DNA of 19,420 nucleotides from Candidatus Aerophobota bacterium (GTDB lineage Bacteria; Aerophobota; Aerophobia; Aerophobales; B3-G15). The translations under genes and the position numbers were made by a program. Under the pieces are notes generated by a model, which saw only the letters and a program-made list of their open reading frames with translations, was not told the origin of the DNA and did not search any database. This document shows, piece by piece, positions 7,427 to 14,229 of this stretch (the stretch's first letter is position 1; each line of letters starts with the position of its first letter). Location of the stretch: NCBI GenBank assembly GCA_030615365.1, contig JAUWZM010000052.1, forward strand, positions 1-19,420. The letters run 5' to 3'.

Positions 7427-8336
7427 TTTTCAACTTTTTAACAGCCCTAAATCTTGCAATGGTATCTATAAGGGCGTTTTCTACAGGGACTCTTTCCCAG
7501 GCTGAAGCTGCTTCAAAGCCATCGGTGGTAGTTTTTTCAAACATATATTTTACTGATTCAACGTCAATAAACGGTCCGCCGTGGGACAGTGAGATTATCT
7601 TAGGATTGATCTCCCTGGCTGCATCGGTTATTTCCTGTACATGCTTACAGGCTTCATCTATGTCTTTGATGGGAGTAATTCTGGTATTTGGATATCTCTC
7701 AGTTGTAGGCGCTCCGACCTTACCACCACTGGACCAGCCGGCATGAGGTACTATGGCATCTGCTCCTGCTTTAGCAACATCCTGAGCCTGTTTCGGTGTA
7801 CATGCATACCACATGGTGAAAATATCCAATTCATTACACAGAGCTACCAGTTCAACTTCTCTATCCCATCCCATATTTAAAGGATCCCTTACTCTGGTTG
7901 TTGGTTCAAGAAAAACAAGGGTTGGGAAGTTCTGTATACCATCATAGCCCATTTCGATTACTGTTTTTACCATTCTTTTTAACCCGCGTTCACCCCTGAA
8001 TCTTGGATCATAACATTCCACTCCTGCAATAAGAGGAGTCTTGTCAACCTGGGTCCTGATCTCTTCATACATCGGGAATGACCAGCGGTTAGGGTCTGCC
8101 AGCATAGTGGTAGGCATTCCCCAGTGCCTAGATAAACCAGTCTCATATACTACTATGGCATCAAGTTCTGTTAATTCTGCATATTTGGCCACTATACCAA
8201 CACTACATCCGGCATAGATGATAGGTATGCCCTTTTTGATCTGGGCATTCCAGTTATCAACAATAGCTTTTCTTGTCGGCATAGGTTCAACAAGTTGAGA
8301 TAATATCCGTTCTCTTTCAGTTATATTTAAAGCCAT
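7422..8336 (-). CDS. PEP-hydrolase-like TIM-barrel protein (PF09370/Tm-1 C-terminal type), copy 2
   Basis: A cytoplasmic (beta/alpha)8-barrel protein of the phosphoenolpyruvate-hydrolase-like family, of about 304 residues, the usual length. No reaction has been firmly established for the family. Diagnostic stretches are IPIIYAGCSVGIVAKYAE, MGYDGIQNFPTLVFL, IFTMWYACTPKQAQDVAKAGADAIVPHAGWSSGGKVGAP (HAGW..GG is the most conserved block) and SLSHGGPFIDVESVKYM, ending with DGFEAASAWERVPVE. The start at 8336 is chosen because AGGAAAGGAG ends 9 bases before it; the frame could run up to 8363 but would overlap the previous gene. Only four bases separate it from the stop of copy 1, so the two are translationally coupled. 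The two copies are diverged paralogues, not a recent duplication, and may form a heteromer or act on successive substrates. Confidence 0.88.
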   Translation of the reverse strand: MALNITERERILSQLVEPMPTRKAIVDNWNAQIKKGIPIIYAGCSVGIVAKYAELTELDAIVVYETGLSRHWGMPTTMLADPNRWSFPMYEEIRTQVDKTPLIAGVECYDPRFRGERGLKRMVKTVIEMGYDGIQNFPTLVFLEPTTRVRDPLNMGWDREVELVALCNELDIFTMWYACTPKQAQDVAKAGADAIVPHAGWSSGGKVGAPTTERYPNTRITPIKDIDEACKHVQEITDAAREINPKIISLSHGGPFIDVESVKYMFEKTTTDGFEAASAWERVPVENALIDTIARFRAVKKLKK

Positions 8337-8340
8337 TTCG

Positions 8341-9264
8341 TCACGCTCCTTTCCTGTTAACATTGGGATTCTCGGGATTCAATTTCAGGCTCTTATATTC
8401 TTTCCCTATCCGTAAAAGTTCATTTTCTATAGGGATGGCATCAATAGCATGTCCGACTTCAAAGCCGTCTACATCACACTTATCCATCACACTTTGAGCG
8501 TTCTCGGGAGAGTTTAAAGAACCGCCAGTGACCAGCACTATCTGTTTCGGATTGACTTCCCTTGCTGCATTTGCGATATCCTGAGCCAGCTGAATGGTCC
8601 CGTCAAGGTCTCTTGGTTGACCCCTAAAACCTTCTTCTTCAAAATCAAAATCTACTGTTCCTGGAGCAGGTGCTCCGGTGCTTCCACCAGTAGTCCATCC
8701 TGCATGGGCAATTATTACATCTGCGCCTTTCTTTACAAACTCCTTGGCATCATCTGGCCAGAAAGCGTAAGCCATAGAAAATATATCTTTCCGGCTTGCC
8801 AGTTCGATCATCTCCAGTTCCCGTTTGAAACCGAAGCCTGCTGCATCACGCAACCATCGCATTGGTATATAATAACCGTGGGTGGGAAAATTCTGTACAC
8901 CATCGTAACCTATATCCATTGCTTTATCCAATAGCTCATCAGTATGCCTGAACAAACTGTCATAAGCTTCAAGTCCCGCTACTAGTGGAACATTGTCCAG
9001 AGCATTTGTCATCTCATGGTGTACATCGAAAACATTGTCCTTCATCTCATTACTGCCTCCCCACCACAGGGTACACAGAGGCACTGGATGGCCCCGGTAA
9101 CGGAACCTTCCCCAGCTATGGACACTTATTAAGTCAGCACTGTTCTTTTCAGAGTATCTAGCAACCATTCCCGATGAAGCATTGGCCACAAAAATCGGCT
9201 CATTAGCTTTAATCTTCCGGTTAAGTATGTCAAGGATTTCTGCTCTAGAAAATTTAGTCTTCAT
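8341..9264 (-). CDS. PEP-hydrolase-like TIM-barrel protein (PF09370/Tm-1 C-terminal type), copy 1
   Basis: A second member of the same TIM-barrel family (307 residues) directly upstream of copy 2. Conserved blocks align: EPIFVANASSGMVARYSEKNSADLISVHSWGRFR, IGYDGVQNFPTHGYYI, IFSMAYAFWPDDAKEFVKKGADVIIAHAGWTTGGSTGAP, and QIVLVTGGSLNSPENAQSVM, then DGFEVGHAIDAIPIE. The active-site-like HAGW..GG and VQNFPT blocks are intact, but the loop after GSTGAP is longer and acidic (VDFDFEEEGFRGQP), and WWGGSNEMKDNV replaces the short equivalent in copy 2, so substrate preference probably differs. AAAGGAG precedes the ATG by 6 bases. The gene follows the binding-protein gene after a stem-loop, placing it in the importer transcript. 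Confidence 0.88.
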   Translation of the reverse strand: MKTKFSRAEILDILNRKIKANEPIFVANASSGMVARYSEKNSADLISVHSWGRFRYRGHPVPLCTLWWGGSNEMKDNVFDVHHEMTNALDNVPLVAGLEAYDSLFRHTDELLDKAMDIGYDGVQNFPTHGYYIPMRWLRDAAGFGFKRELEMIELASRKDIFSMAYAFWPDDAKEFVKKGADVIIAHAGWTTGGSTGAPAPGTVDFDFEEEGFRGQPRDLDGTIQLAQDIANAAREVNPKQIVLVTGGSLNSPENAQSVMDKCDVDGFEVGHAIDAIPIENELLRIGKEYKSLKLNPENPNVNRKGA

Positions 9265-9303
9265 ACTATCTCCTTTCTTTTTTGTTTACCATCTAGATCT
9301 TTG

Positions 9304-9346
9304 GCAGATTTACTGCCCTTCTACTTATGAAAGGCAGTAAATCTGC
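9304..9346 (-). other. Perfect 14-bp stem-loop between the binding-protein gene and the downstream operon
   Basis: GCAGATTTACTGCC (9304-9317) and GGCAGTAAATCTGC (9333-9346) are exact inverted repeats with a 15-base loop. It lies 18 bases after the livJ stop on the minus strand. There is no T-run after the stem in the direction of transcription, so it is not a standard intrinsic terminator. Such hairpins after a binding-protein gene commonly protect the upstream mRNA from 3' decay and lower expression of downstream genes, giving excess binding protein. Confidence 0.75.
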
Positions 9347-9364
9347 AAATGTTGCTTTTTGCTA

Positions 9365-10789
9365 TTACCATTCAGGTTTTGGATATATTGGAGCTGCTGA
9401 TATCCAATCTTCTACATTCCAGTCTCTTTCAATTCCGCCCATCTCTCCATAACCTGCTCCTACAATCTGGCAATCCTGACCCAGGTCAGTGTCACTGGTT
9501 CCAATGTGCTGACCAACTGCTCCAGGCAGATCAGGCCATGGTCCCTTGTCCCACATGATGGGACCCAGTACTGTAGGAATTGGGTTATCTTTGGTCTTCA
9601 GGATTTCTGCTCTTATAGCATCCTTATCAGTAGTACCTGCCCGCCTGATGAGTTCGGCCATGACTTCAATAGTACCATAAGCCATAGGACCATCGACCAT
9701 ATCGGGAGCCAGACCATATTTATCAATATAGGCATTCATCACATCAACACCAGAACCAAAAGTACCCATGGACATCTCACTCGTCGGGAATGCGAAGGAG
9801 TGGTACATTATACCATCAAGTTTGGCTCCAAACCTGGTATATGCTTCACCAGAGGAGCTACCGAGTGCATTATAGAACAGCTTGGGATTGTAATCCAATG
9901 CGATCATATCCTCTATTGATTTCATTCCATCACCAGGATAGCTGAACTGGATTATTGCATCAGGGTTAAGTACCTTAGCCTTAGTTATAAGAGCAGTAAA
10001 GTCCAGTATATCCATTGGATACTGTTCCTTGGCCAGGATTTCGATATCTACCATAGGGAGTAAATACTCCAGGAATCTTGAGCTCTCAGAACCATAGAGA
10101 GTTCCTATCTCCCATATTACTACTGTCTCAACACCTACTTCCTCCAGGACACTGACCAGACCCTCTATATGGAAAGCTCTGGGATTCTCTGTCCAAAGAG
10201 TGTATTCCCATTCGGTCCATGGTTGGCCATTCTCAGTATACACATCATCTGTCTTGTAGAGATTATAGAACTCTTCTGCAGTTTCCCATTTAACACAGGT
10301 ACCGTTTCCTACCATATAGGTGGTTCCAAATTCCCCTGACAGACTGTTCACAAGTGGTTCCTGGGCAAAGCCCTGGAAAGTTCCATAGGATCCGTAGATG
10401 ATGTCTACCATATCCTGAGTGATGAGTTTCTCTACGTTGGTTGCGGCCCTTCCGGTATCTCCCTGGTCATTATATACGATCCAATTGAGTGGTACTGTGG
10501 TTCCGTATTGAGAGAGGTATATTCCTCCCTGAGCATTGACCTGTTCGGTAAAAAGCTCATAGAAGGTCTCGCAAATGATCTCGGCAGAAGCCAAAAATCC
10601 TGTGATAGGACCGGAATGTCCAAATTTGACTTCTGTTGGTCCTTCGTGGACTTTTTCCACTTCGACTGTTTCCGTAACTGTTTCTGTAACAGTCTCAACA
10701 ACTACCTGTGGCTCTTTACAGCCCGGTAATAGCGAGAGTAGTGATATACATATAATCACTACAGCAGCAAATAAAAATGTTTTTTTCAT
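9365..10789 (-). CDS. livJ: LivJ-type substrate-binding lipoprotein of the ABC importer
   Basis: A 474-residue type-1 periplasmic-binding-fold protein that should capture the substrate outside the cytoplasmic membrane and deliver it to LivHM. The N-terminus is a lipoprotein signal (MKKTFLFAAVVIICISLLSL) ending in the lipobox LPGC with C24 as the lipidated residue. A threonine/glutamate/valine-rich linker with ETVTETVTETV repeats follows (about 32-45). The mature domain opens with VKFGHSGPITGFLAS, the usual ligand-binding entry, and has GRAATNVEKLITQDMVDIIYGSYGTFQGF and DILDFTALITKAKVLNPDAIIQFSY. At 474 residues it is longer than classical LivJ (about 370-400) and rich in aromatic and acidic residues, so the ligand is unlikely to be ordinary leucine. 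AAGGAAGGG precedes the ATG. It is the first gene of the minus-strand arm. Confidence 0.9.
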   Translation of the reverse strand: MKKTFLFAAVVIICISLLSLLPGCKEPQVVVETVTETVTETVEVEKVHEGPTEVKFGHSGPITGFLASAEIICETFYELFTEQVNAQGGIYLSQYGTTVPLNWIVYNDQGDTGRAATNVEKLITQDMVDIIYGSYGTFQGFAQEPLVNSLSGEFGTTYMVGNGTCVKWETAEEFYNLYKTDDVYTENGQPWTEWEYTLWTENPRAFHIEGLVSVLEEVGVETVVIWEIGTLYGSESSRFLEYLLPMVDIEILAKEQYPMDILDFTALITKAKVLNPDAIIQFSYPGDGMKSIEDMIALDYNPKLFYNALGSSSGEAYTRFGAKLDGIMYHSFAFPTSEMSMGTFGSGVDVMNAYIDKYGLAPDMVDGPMAYGTIEVMAELIRRAGTTDKDAIRAEILKTKDNPIPTVLGPIMWDKGPWPDLPGAVGQHIGTSDTDLGQDCQIVGAGYGEMGGIERDWNVEDWISAAPIYPKPEW

Positions 10790-10826
10790 TTTACCCTTCC
10801 TTTTGAAATTTTTTCTTTAAAAATTT

Positions 10827-10854
10827 TTAATCTGACATATATGCATCACCTCCT
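10827..10854 (-). promoter_or_regulatory. Perfect anti-Shine-Dalgarno match with a minimal reading frame ahead of livJ
   Basis: On the minus strand AGGAGGTGAT (10854-10845) is a full match to the 16S tail. It is followed by ATG TCA GAT TAA (10838-10827), encoding only Met-Ser-Asp, or by an overlapping nine-codon frame from the ATG at 10846-10844 (MHICQIKNF). Either could be a leader peptide or ribosome standby site if transcription starts upstream. It conflicts with the promoter entry above, so only one of the two readings can be right. Confidence 0.3.
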
Positions 10855-10864
10855 GTTGCGTCAA
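10836..10864 (-). promoter_or_regulatory. Candidate livJ promoter with an overlapping operator-like palindrome
   Basis: On the minus strand TTGACG (10864-10859) and TATATG (10841-10836) are separated by exactly 17 bases, placing the transcript start about 40 bases before the livJ start codon. The palindrome TGTTG-CGT-CAACA (10854-10866) covers the -35 box, a fitting place for a repressor. The -10 box is only a 4/6 match. Confidence 0.4.
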
Positions 10865-10929
10865 CACAATATAGATTTATATAGAATGAAGCCAATAATC
10901 ATTTTCCTTAAATAAAATTATTATAATTG

Positions 10930-10975
10930 GGGTCAATTCAGTAAGATTTAGCTAAGTTTGAGTATTTTTTGACCC
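10930..10975. repeat. Inverted repeat GGGTCAA / TTGACCC in the divergent control region
   Basis: GGGTCAA at 10930-10936 and TTGACCC at 10969-10975 are exact inverted copies 32 bases apart, near the middle of the region. The right copy extends to TTGACCCTCA, a 10-mer that recurs exactly at 18744-18753 upstream of the UPF0261 gene. They may be sites for the local DeoR-type regulator. Confidence 0.4.
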
Positions 10976-10989
10976 TCACAAAATTTTAA

Positions 10990-11018
10990 TTGATATTTTA
11001 CAAATATTGGTATATTAT
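10990..11018 (+). promoter_or_regulatory. Candidate sigma-70-type promoter of the DeoR-family gene
   Basis: TTGATA (10990-10995) and TATTAT (11013-11018) are each a 5/6 match to consensus and are spaced by 17 bases. A transcript from here would have a leader of about 135 bases before the regulator. The upstream TTGACCC half-site (10969-10975) would be close behind the -35 box. Confidence 0.5.
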
Positions 11019-11162
11019 AACATAAATCCTATAAATTAAAACATAAAATAAAAAAAATTAACAGTTTTAAAAGCTTCTACTTCTATAAGTTATAATAATT
11101 GATTAGAATAAATATGTATAGTAACTGGAATTTTGGACCAGAAAAACTCTTTTAAACAATGA

Positions 11163-11969
11163 TTGGAGTCTGATAGAAAATTGAGAGCCAGCAATAGAAG
11201 ATATAAAATACTTGAGATCTTAAAGTCCAGGAATGCTGTAAGCATAAAGGAATTAGCTGATCTATTAAATGTCAGTTCTATGACCTTATATAGAGATATA
11301 AAACATCTGGGCAGCAATCTTTTTCTATCAAAGGGCAATGTTATTTATATTGAAAATAATAATTCTGAAGAATCTCCTTATAGTACCAGAAAGGGAAGAA
11401 ATAAAGAATTGAAAAAAGCGATAGCCAGGGCTGCCATAAATTACATAAAAGATAATGACACAATTTTTCTGGATGGCAGTTCGACAATCGGATATTTGGC
11501 GAGCGAGATAATCAAAAGCAACCTTTGCTTAACTGTAGTAACAATATCGCCAATTATTTCAATTGAACTGGCTAAAGCGGATAGTATAAAAATTTTATGC
11601 CCTGGTGGATTATTAGATAATATAAATTATATTTATAATTGCGAGATTGAGAATTATTTAAAATCTATAAATATAAATAAAGCTTTTATCTCTTGCGGAG
11701 CATTTTCCCTGGAAAAAGGATTTACAGATCTGGCTATTGGTGAATCAAAGATTAAAAAAGAAATAATAGATAAAATTCCTGAAGTCAATATTTTAGCCGA
11801 TCATACAAAGATGAAGAATGCACATAGTTATACCTGGTCAAATTTTGATAAATTAACCAGGTTGATATGTGATAATAATATTGATAAGAGCGATTTAAAA
11901 GAACTAAAGGCTAAAAAAATAGAAATAGTTTTGGGAAATGTAGTGGAGTCCAGAAATAATTTTGTGTAA
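11163..11969 (+). CDS. DeoR-family transcriptional regulator
   Basis: A 268-residue regulator with an N-terminal winged helix-turn-helix (RRYKILEILKSRNAVSIKELADLLNVSSMTLYRDIKHL, about residues 12-50) and a C-terminal DeoR sensor domain of the ISOCOT fold. Visible sensor features are DTIFLDGSSTIGYLASEI (sugar-phosphate-type loop with D and GSST), a central GAFSLEKGFTDLAIGESKIKK and NILADHTKM near the end. DeoR proteins usually repress carbohydrate or related catabolic operons and respond to phosphorylated intermediates. The recognition helix reads MTLYRDIKHL rather than the usual TIRRDL, so the operator may be unusual. The start is uncertain: TTG 11163 directly follows an in-frame TGA, and TTG 11181, with GGAG 12 bases upstream, is an alternative; no ATG is available. 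It heads the plus-strand arm and probably controls both arms. Confidence 0.88.
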   Translation: MESDRKLRASNRRYKILEILKSRNAVSIKELADLLNVSSMTLYRDIKHLGSNLFLSKGNVIYIENNNSEESPYSTRKGRNKELKKAIARAAINYIKDNDTIFLDGSSTIGYLASEIIKSNLCLTVVTISPIISIELAKADSIKILCPGGLLDNINYIYNCEIENYLKSININKAFISCGAFSLEKGFTDLAIGESKIKKEIIDKIPEVNILADHTKMKNAHSYTWSNFDKLTRLICDNNIDKSDLKELKAKKIEIVLGNVVESRNNFV

Positions 11970-12032
11970 ACCTCCAAGTTAACCAACAATATTAAACAGT
12001 TTAGAGGAGAGCACAAATACCAAAAAAATAAG

Positions 12033-12059
12033 GATCTTTTTTAAAGATCTGAAAGGAGA
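12033..12059 (+). promoter_or_regulatory. Hairpin directly before the ribosome site of the third TIM-barrel gene
   Basis: GATCTTT (12033-12039) and AAAGATC (12043-12049) form a perfect 7-bp stem with a 3-base loop, two bases before the strong ribosome site AAAGGAGAGG. Stem formation could affect access to the site or slow RNA decay. It is short and AT-rich, so its effect is uncertain. Confidence 0.4.
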
Positions 12060-12066
12060 GGGTCAA

Positions 12067-12744
12067 ATGATGCCAAAACTAATCCTCATGTTTACATTCA
12101 ATGATATGACTGTTCCTGATGCCATTGAATATTTTGAACAGGTAAAAGACCTTCCTGTAGACTATTTTGGTTATAAGGAGCTTGGGCTGGAGCCTGAGAA
12201 AATGAAGGTCTTAAACGACAAAATCCATAAAGCTGGATTTCAGACTTTCCTTGAAGTCGTTGAATATGAGGAGGAAACAATACTCGGCCCGGCACAGATG
12301 GCATTAGACATGGGGTTTGATTATCTTATGGGAACCGTTTATTTTCCTTCAATATGGAATGTTATAGGTAAAAAGATCAATTACTTTCCATTCTGTGGAA
12401 AGATTTATGACCGCCCTTCTATCCTTGATGGAACAATAGAGGAAATAGCCAAGGATGCAAAGAGAATAGAGGCGGAAGGAGCCAATGGTTTTGATCTTAT
12501 CGCTTACAGGCACATAGATCAGTCAAAAGTAAATGAACTTGTAGGTGCTGTAAAAAATGCAGTGAAAGTACCTATTGTATTAGCAGGTTCAATAAATAGT
12601 TTAGAGAGGGTTGACGAGACTATTAAACAGGGAGTCTGGGGATTTACCATAGGCGGTGCATTCTTTGAAAGGAAATTTGTCCCAGATGGCTCTTACAGGG
12701 AAAACGTCGCTGCAGTGCTTGAACAACTTGGTAAAAAGCTCTGA
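12067..12744 (+). CDS. TIM-barrel protein of unknown function with C-terminal phosphate-binding-like motif
   Basis: A 225-residue cytoplasmic protein that I could not assign to a named family. The alternation of strands and helices and the motifs KVPIVLAGSINSLERVDETIKQGVWGFTIGGAFFERKF in the last quarter are typical of phosphate-binding (beta/alpha)8 barrels (HisA/TrpF/NanE-like), where the AGSI and IGGAFF loops bind a phosphate. Other strand ends with polar residues are DYFGYKELGL, QTFLEVVEYEEE, FDYLMGTVYFPS and FDLIAYRHID. A lyase, isomerase or epimerase acting on a phosphorylated compound is a reasonable inference, not more. AAAGGAGAGG precedes the start; the second codon is also ATG. It lies between the regulator and livG, so it is co-regulated with the importer, and is not a paralogue of the two PEP-hydrolase-like proteins. 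Confidence 0.75.
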   Translation: MMPKLILMFTFNDMTVPDAIEYFEQVKDLPVDYFGYKELGLEPEKMKVLNDKIHKAGFQTFLEVVEYEEETILGPAQMALDMGFDYLMGTVYFPSIWNVIGKKINYFPFCGKIYDRPSILDGTIEEIAKDAKRIEAEGANGFDLIAYRHIDQSKVNELVGAVKNAVKVPIVLAGSINSLERVDETIKQGVWGFTIGGAFFERKFVPDGSYRENVAAVLEQLGKKL

Positions 12745-12745
12745 T

Positions 12746-12762
12746 AATTATTTAAAATAATT
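12746..12762 (+). other. Small AT-rich hairpin in the gap before livG
   Basis: AATTATT (12746-12752) and AATAATT (12756-12762) form a 7-bp stem with a 3-base loop just after the stop codon, before the livG ribosome site (AGAGGA). It is weak, all A/T, and of uncertain importance. Confidence 0.3.
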
Positions 12763-12779
12763 CTAGAGGAATATTAGAT

Positions 12780-13532
12780 ATGACATCAGAAAATTCAATA
12801 CCTCTTTTTGAGGTCAGAGGGGTAAAAAAGAGATTCGGCGGAAACATCGTTTTGGACGGTATAGACATGAGAGTGAAGAGGGGTGAGATCAGGTCCCTCA
12901 TTGGGCCTAATGGTGCGGGCAAGACAACTCTGTTTAACTTGATCTCAGGAATCTACCGGGTAGACGCGGGCGATATCATGTTTGAAGGAAAAAGGATTAA
13001 TAAACTAAAACAGCACCAGATCTGCAGGGTGGGTATCGCAAGGACTTTCCAGAATGCTAAGCCCTTTTTGTCCATGACTGTGTTACAGAATGTTGTATCC
13101 GGCTTATTATTTGGTTCGGATACTGTTTCCCATATAAGCTCTGCAGAGAAAGAAGCTATGGAGATACTTGACTTCATTGACCTAGAGGATAAATCTCATA
13201 TCCTTGCGGAGTCATTGACCATCGGAGACATCAGGCGTCTGGAGATAGCCAGAGCTATCGCCTGTAAACCAAAACTTATACTTTTTGATGAAGTGCTGGC
13301 TGGCCTGACTGTTCAGGAGGTTGAGACAGCTCTTCATTTCATCAAGAAACTCAGGGATGAAAGAGGAATAACCATATTATTGGTAGAGCACAATTTAAGG
13401 GTTGTAATGAAGGTATCAGACAAGATCAGCGCCCTTCATCTGGGTAAGATAATATGTTCAGGCAAACCTGAGCAAGTTGCTAATGATAAATGTGTAATAG
13501 AGTCATATATGGGAGAAGATAAACATGCTTAA
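12780..13532 (+). CDS. livG: LivG-type ABC transporter ATP-binding protein
   Basis: A 250-residue ATPase that powers import through LivHM, in complex with LivF. Walker A is GPNGAGKTT (42-50), the Q-loop is ARTFQNAKPF (Q91), Walker B is LILFDE (D170, E171) and the switch histidine is in LLVEHNLRVVM. The signature LSGGQ is replaced by LTIGD (146-150) followed by IRRLEIARA; LivG proteins normally have LPYGDQRRLEIARA, so this is a further departure at the P-Y positions. The residue after the catalytic glutamate is V rather than P (FDEVLAGL). These changes do not remove a catalytic residue. It overlaps livF by eight bases. Confidence 0.93.
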   Translation: MTSENSIPLFEVRGVKKRFGGNIVLDGIDMRVKRGEIRSLIGPNGAGKTTLFNLISGIYRVDAGDIMFEGKRINKLKQHQICRVGIARTFQNAKPFLSMTVLQNVVSGLLFGSDTVSHISSAEKEAMEILDFIDLEDKSHILAESLTIGDIRRLEIARAIACKPKLILFDEVLAGLTVQEVETALHFIKKLRDERGITILLVEHNLRVVMKVSDKISALHLGKIICSGKPEQVANDKCVIESYMGEDKHA

Positions 13533-14223
13533 AATTGAAAACCTCTCCTACTCATATGGTAAAATCAATGCGCTAACAAATGTAAGCCTGGAAGTCAAGG
13601 AGGGGAAAATCACTGCCCTTCTGGGACCAAACGGTTCAGGCAAGAGTACCCTGGTTAATAATATAGCAGGCCTATTGACACCTTCAGAGGGAGACATTTA
13701 CCTTAATGGTGAGAAGATTACGGCACTACCTCCCTATAAGCGCGTACAAAGGGGGATTTCAATTGTCCCAGAGAGACGGAGGCTATTTGAACACTTATCA
13801 GTTCTGGAAAATCTCAAAGCCAGTGCTTTCCTGAACAGGAAAAAAATAAAAGAAAATCTCAAGGTAGTTTACTCGATCTTTCCAATACTTAAAGAGTGCA
13901 GAAATCAGATTGTTTCTACTATGAGCGGAGGGCAGCAGCAGATGGTGGCCCTTGCCCGGGGAATGATGGCTAATCCATTAGTTCTAATACTGGACGAGCC
14001 TCTCCTGGGGCTACAGCCAAGTATAGTTTTAGAAATGGTCCAGAACTTAAAAAAGATCTCAGAACTGGGCACGAGTATCTTACTGGTAGAACAAATTTTC
14101 TACCAGGTTTCTAAAATAATAGATTGGGCCTATATAATGGAACACAGGCAGATCACCATTAGTGGAAAGATTGAAGACATTATAAATAATCCTGAAGTAA
14201 AGAAAGCCTACCTTGGAATGTGA
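13525..14223 (+). CDS. livF: LivF-type ABC transporter ATP-binding protein
   Basis: A 232-residue ATPase and partner of LivG. Walker A is GPNGSGKST (34-42), the signature is TMSGGQQQMVALARG (a standard SGGQ), and Walker B is LVLILDEPLLGLQP, with the LLVEQ switch region typical of LivF. The start lies inside the last codons of livG (eight-base overlap) with GGGAG nine bases upstream, so translation is coupled and the two subunits should be made in equal amounts. It is the last gene of the plus arm; its stop is six bases from the convergent HD-domain gene, with no terminator hairpin evident. Confidence 0.94.
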   Translation: MLKIENLSYSYGKINALTNVSLEVKEGKITALLGPNGSGKSTLVNNIAGLLTPSEGDIYLNGEKITALPPYKRVQRGISIVPERRRLFEHLSVLENLKASAFLNRKKIKENLKVVYSIFPILKECRNQIVSTMSGGQQQMVALARGMMANPLVLILDEPLLGLQPSIVLEMVQNLKKISELGTSILLVEQIFYQVSKIIDWAYIMEHRQITISGKIEDIINNPEVKKAYLGM

Positions 14224-14229
14224 CCTGGT

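Larger units (their letters stand above)
10790..11162. other. Divergent regulatory region between the two arms of the importer locus
   Basis: This 373-base AT-rich region has no gene longer than a few codons. It holds the livJ leader and candidate promoter (minus), the candidate promoter of the DeoR gene (plus), a small palindrome, and a longer inverted repeat (GGGTCAA 10930-10936 and TTGACCC 10969-10975). These are listed separately. Confidence 0.7.

Noticed and set aside
11159..11173. ATG at 11159 as the start of the DeoR gene
   Set aside because: It is in a different frame and reaches TGA after four codons; the DeoR frame must start at a TTG.
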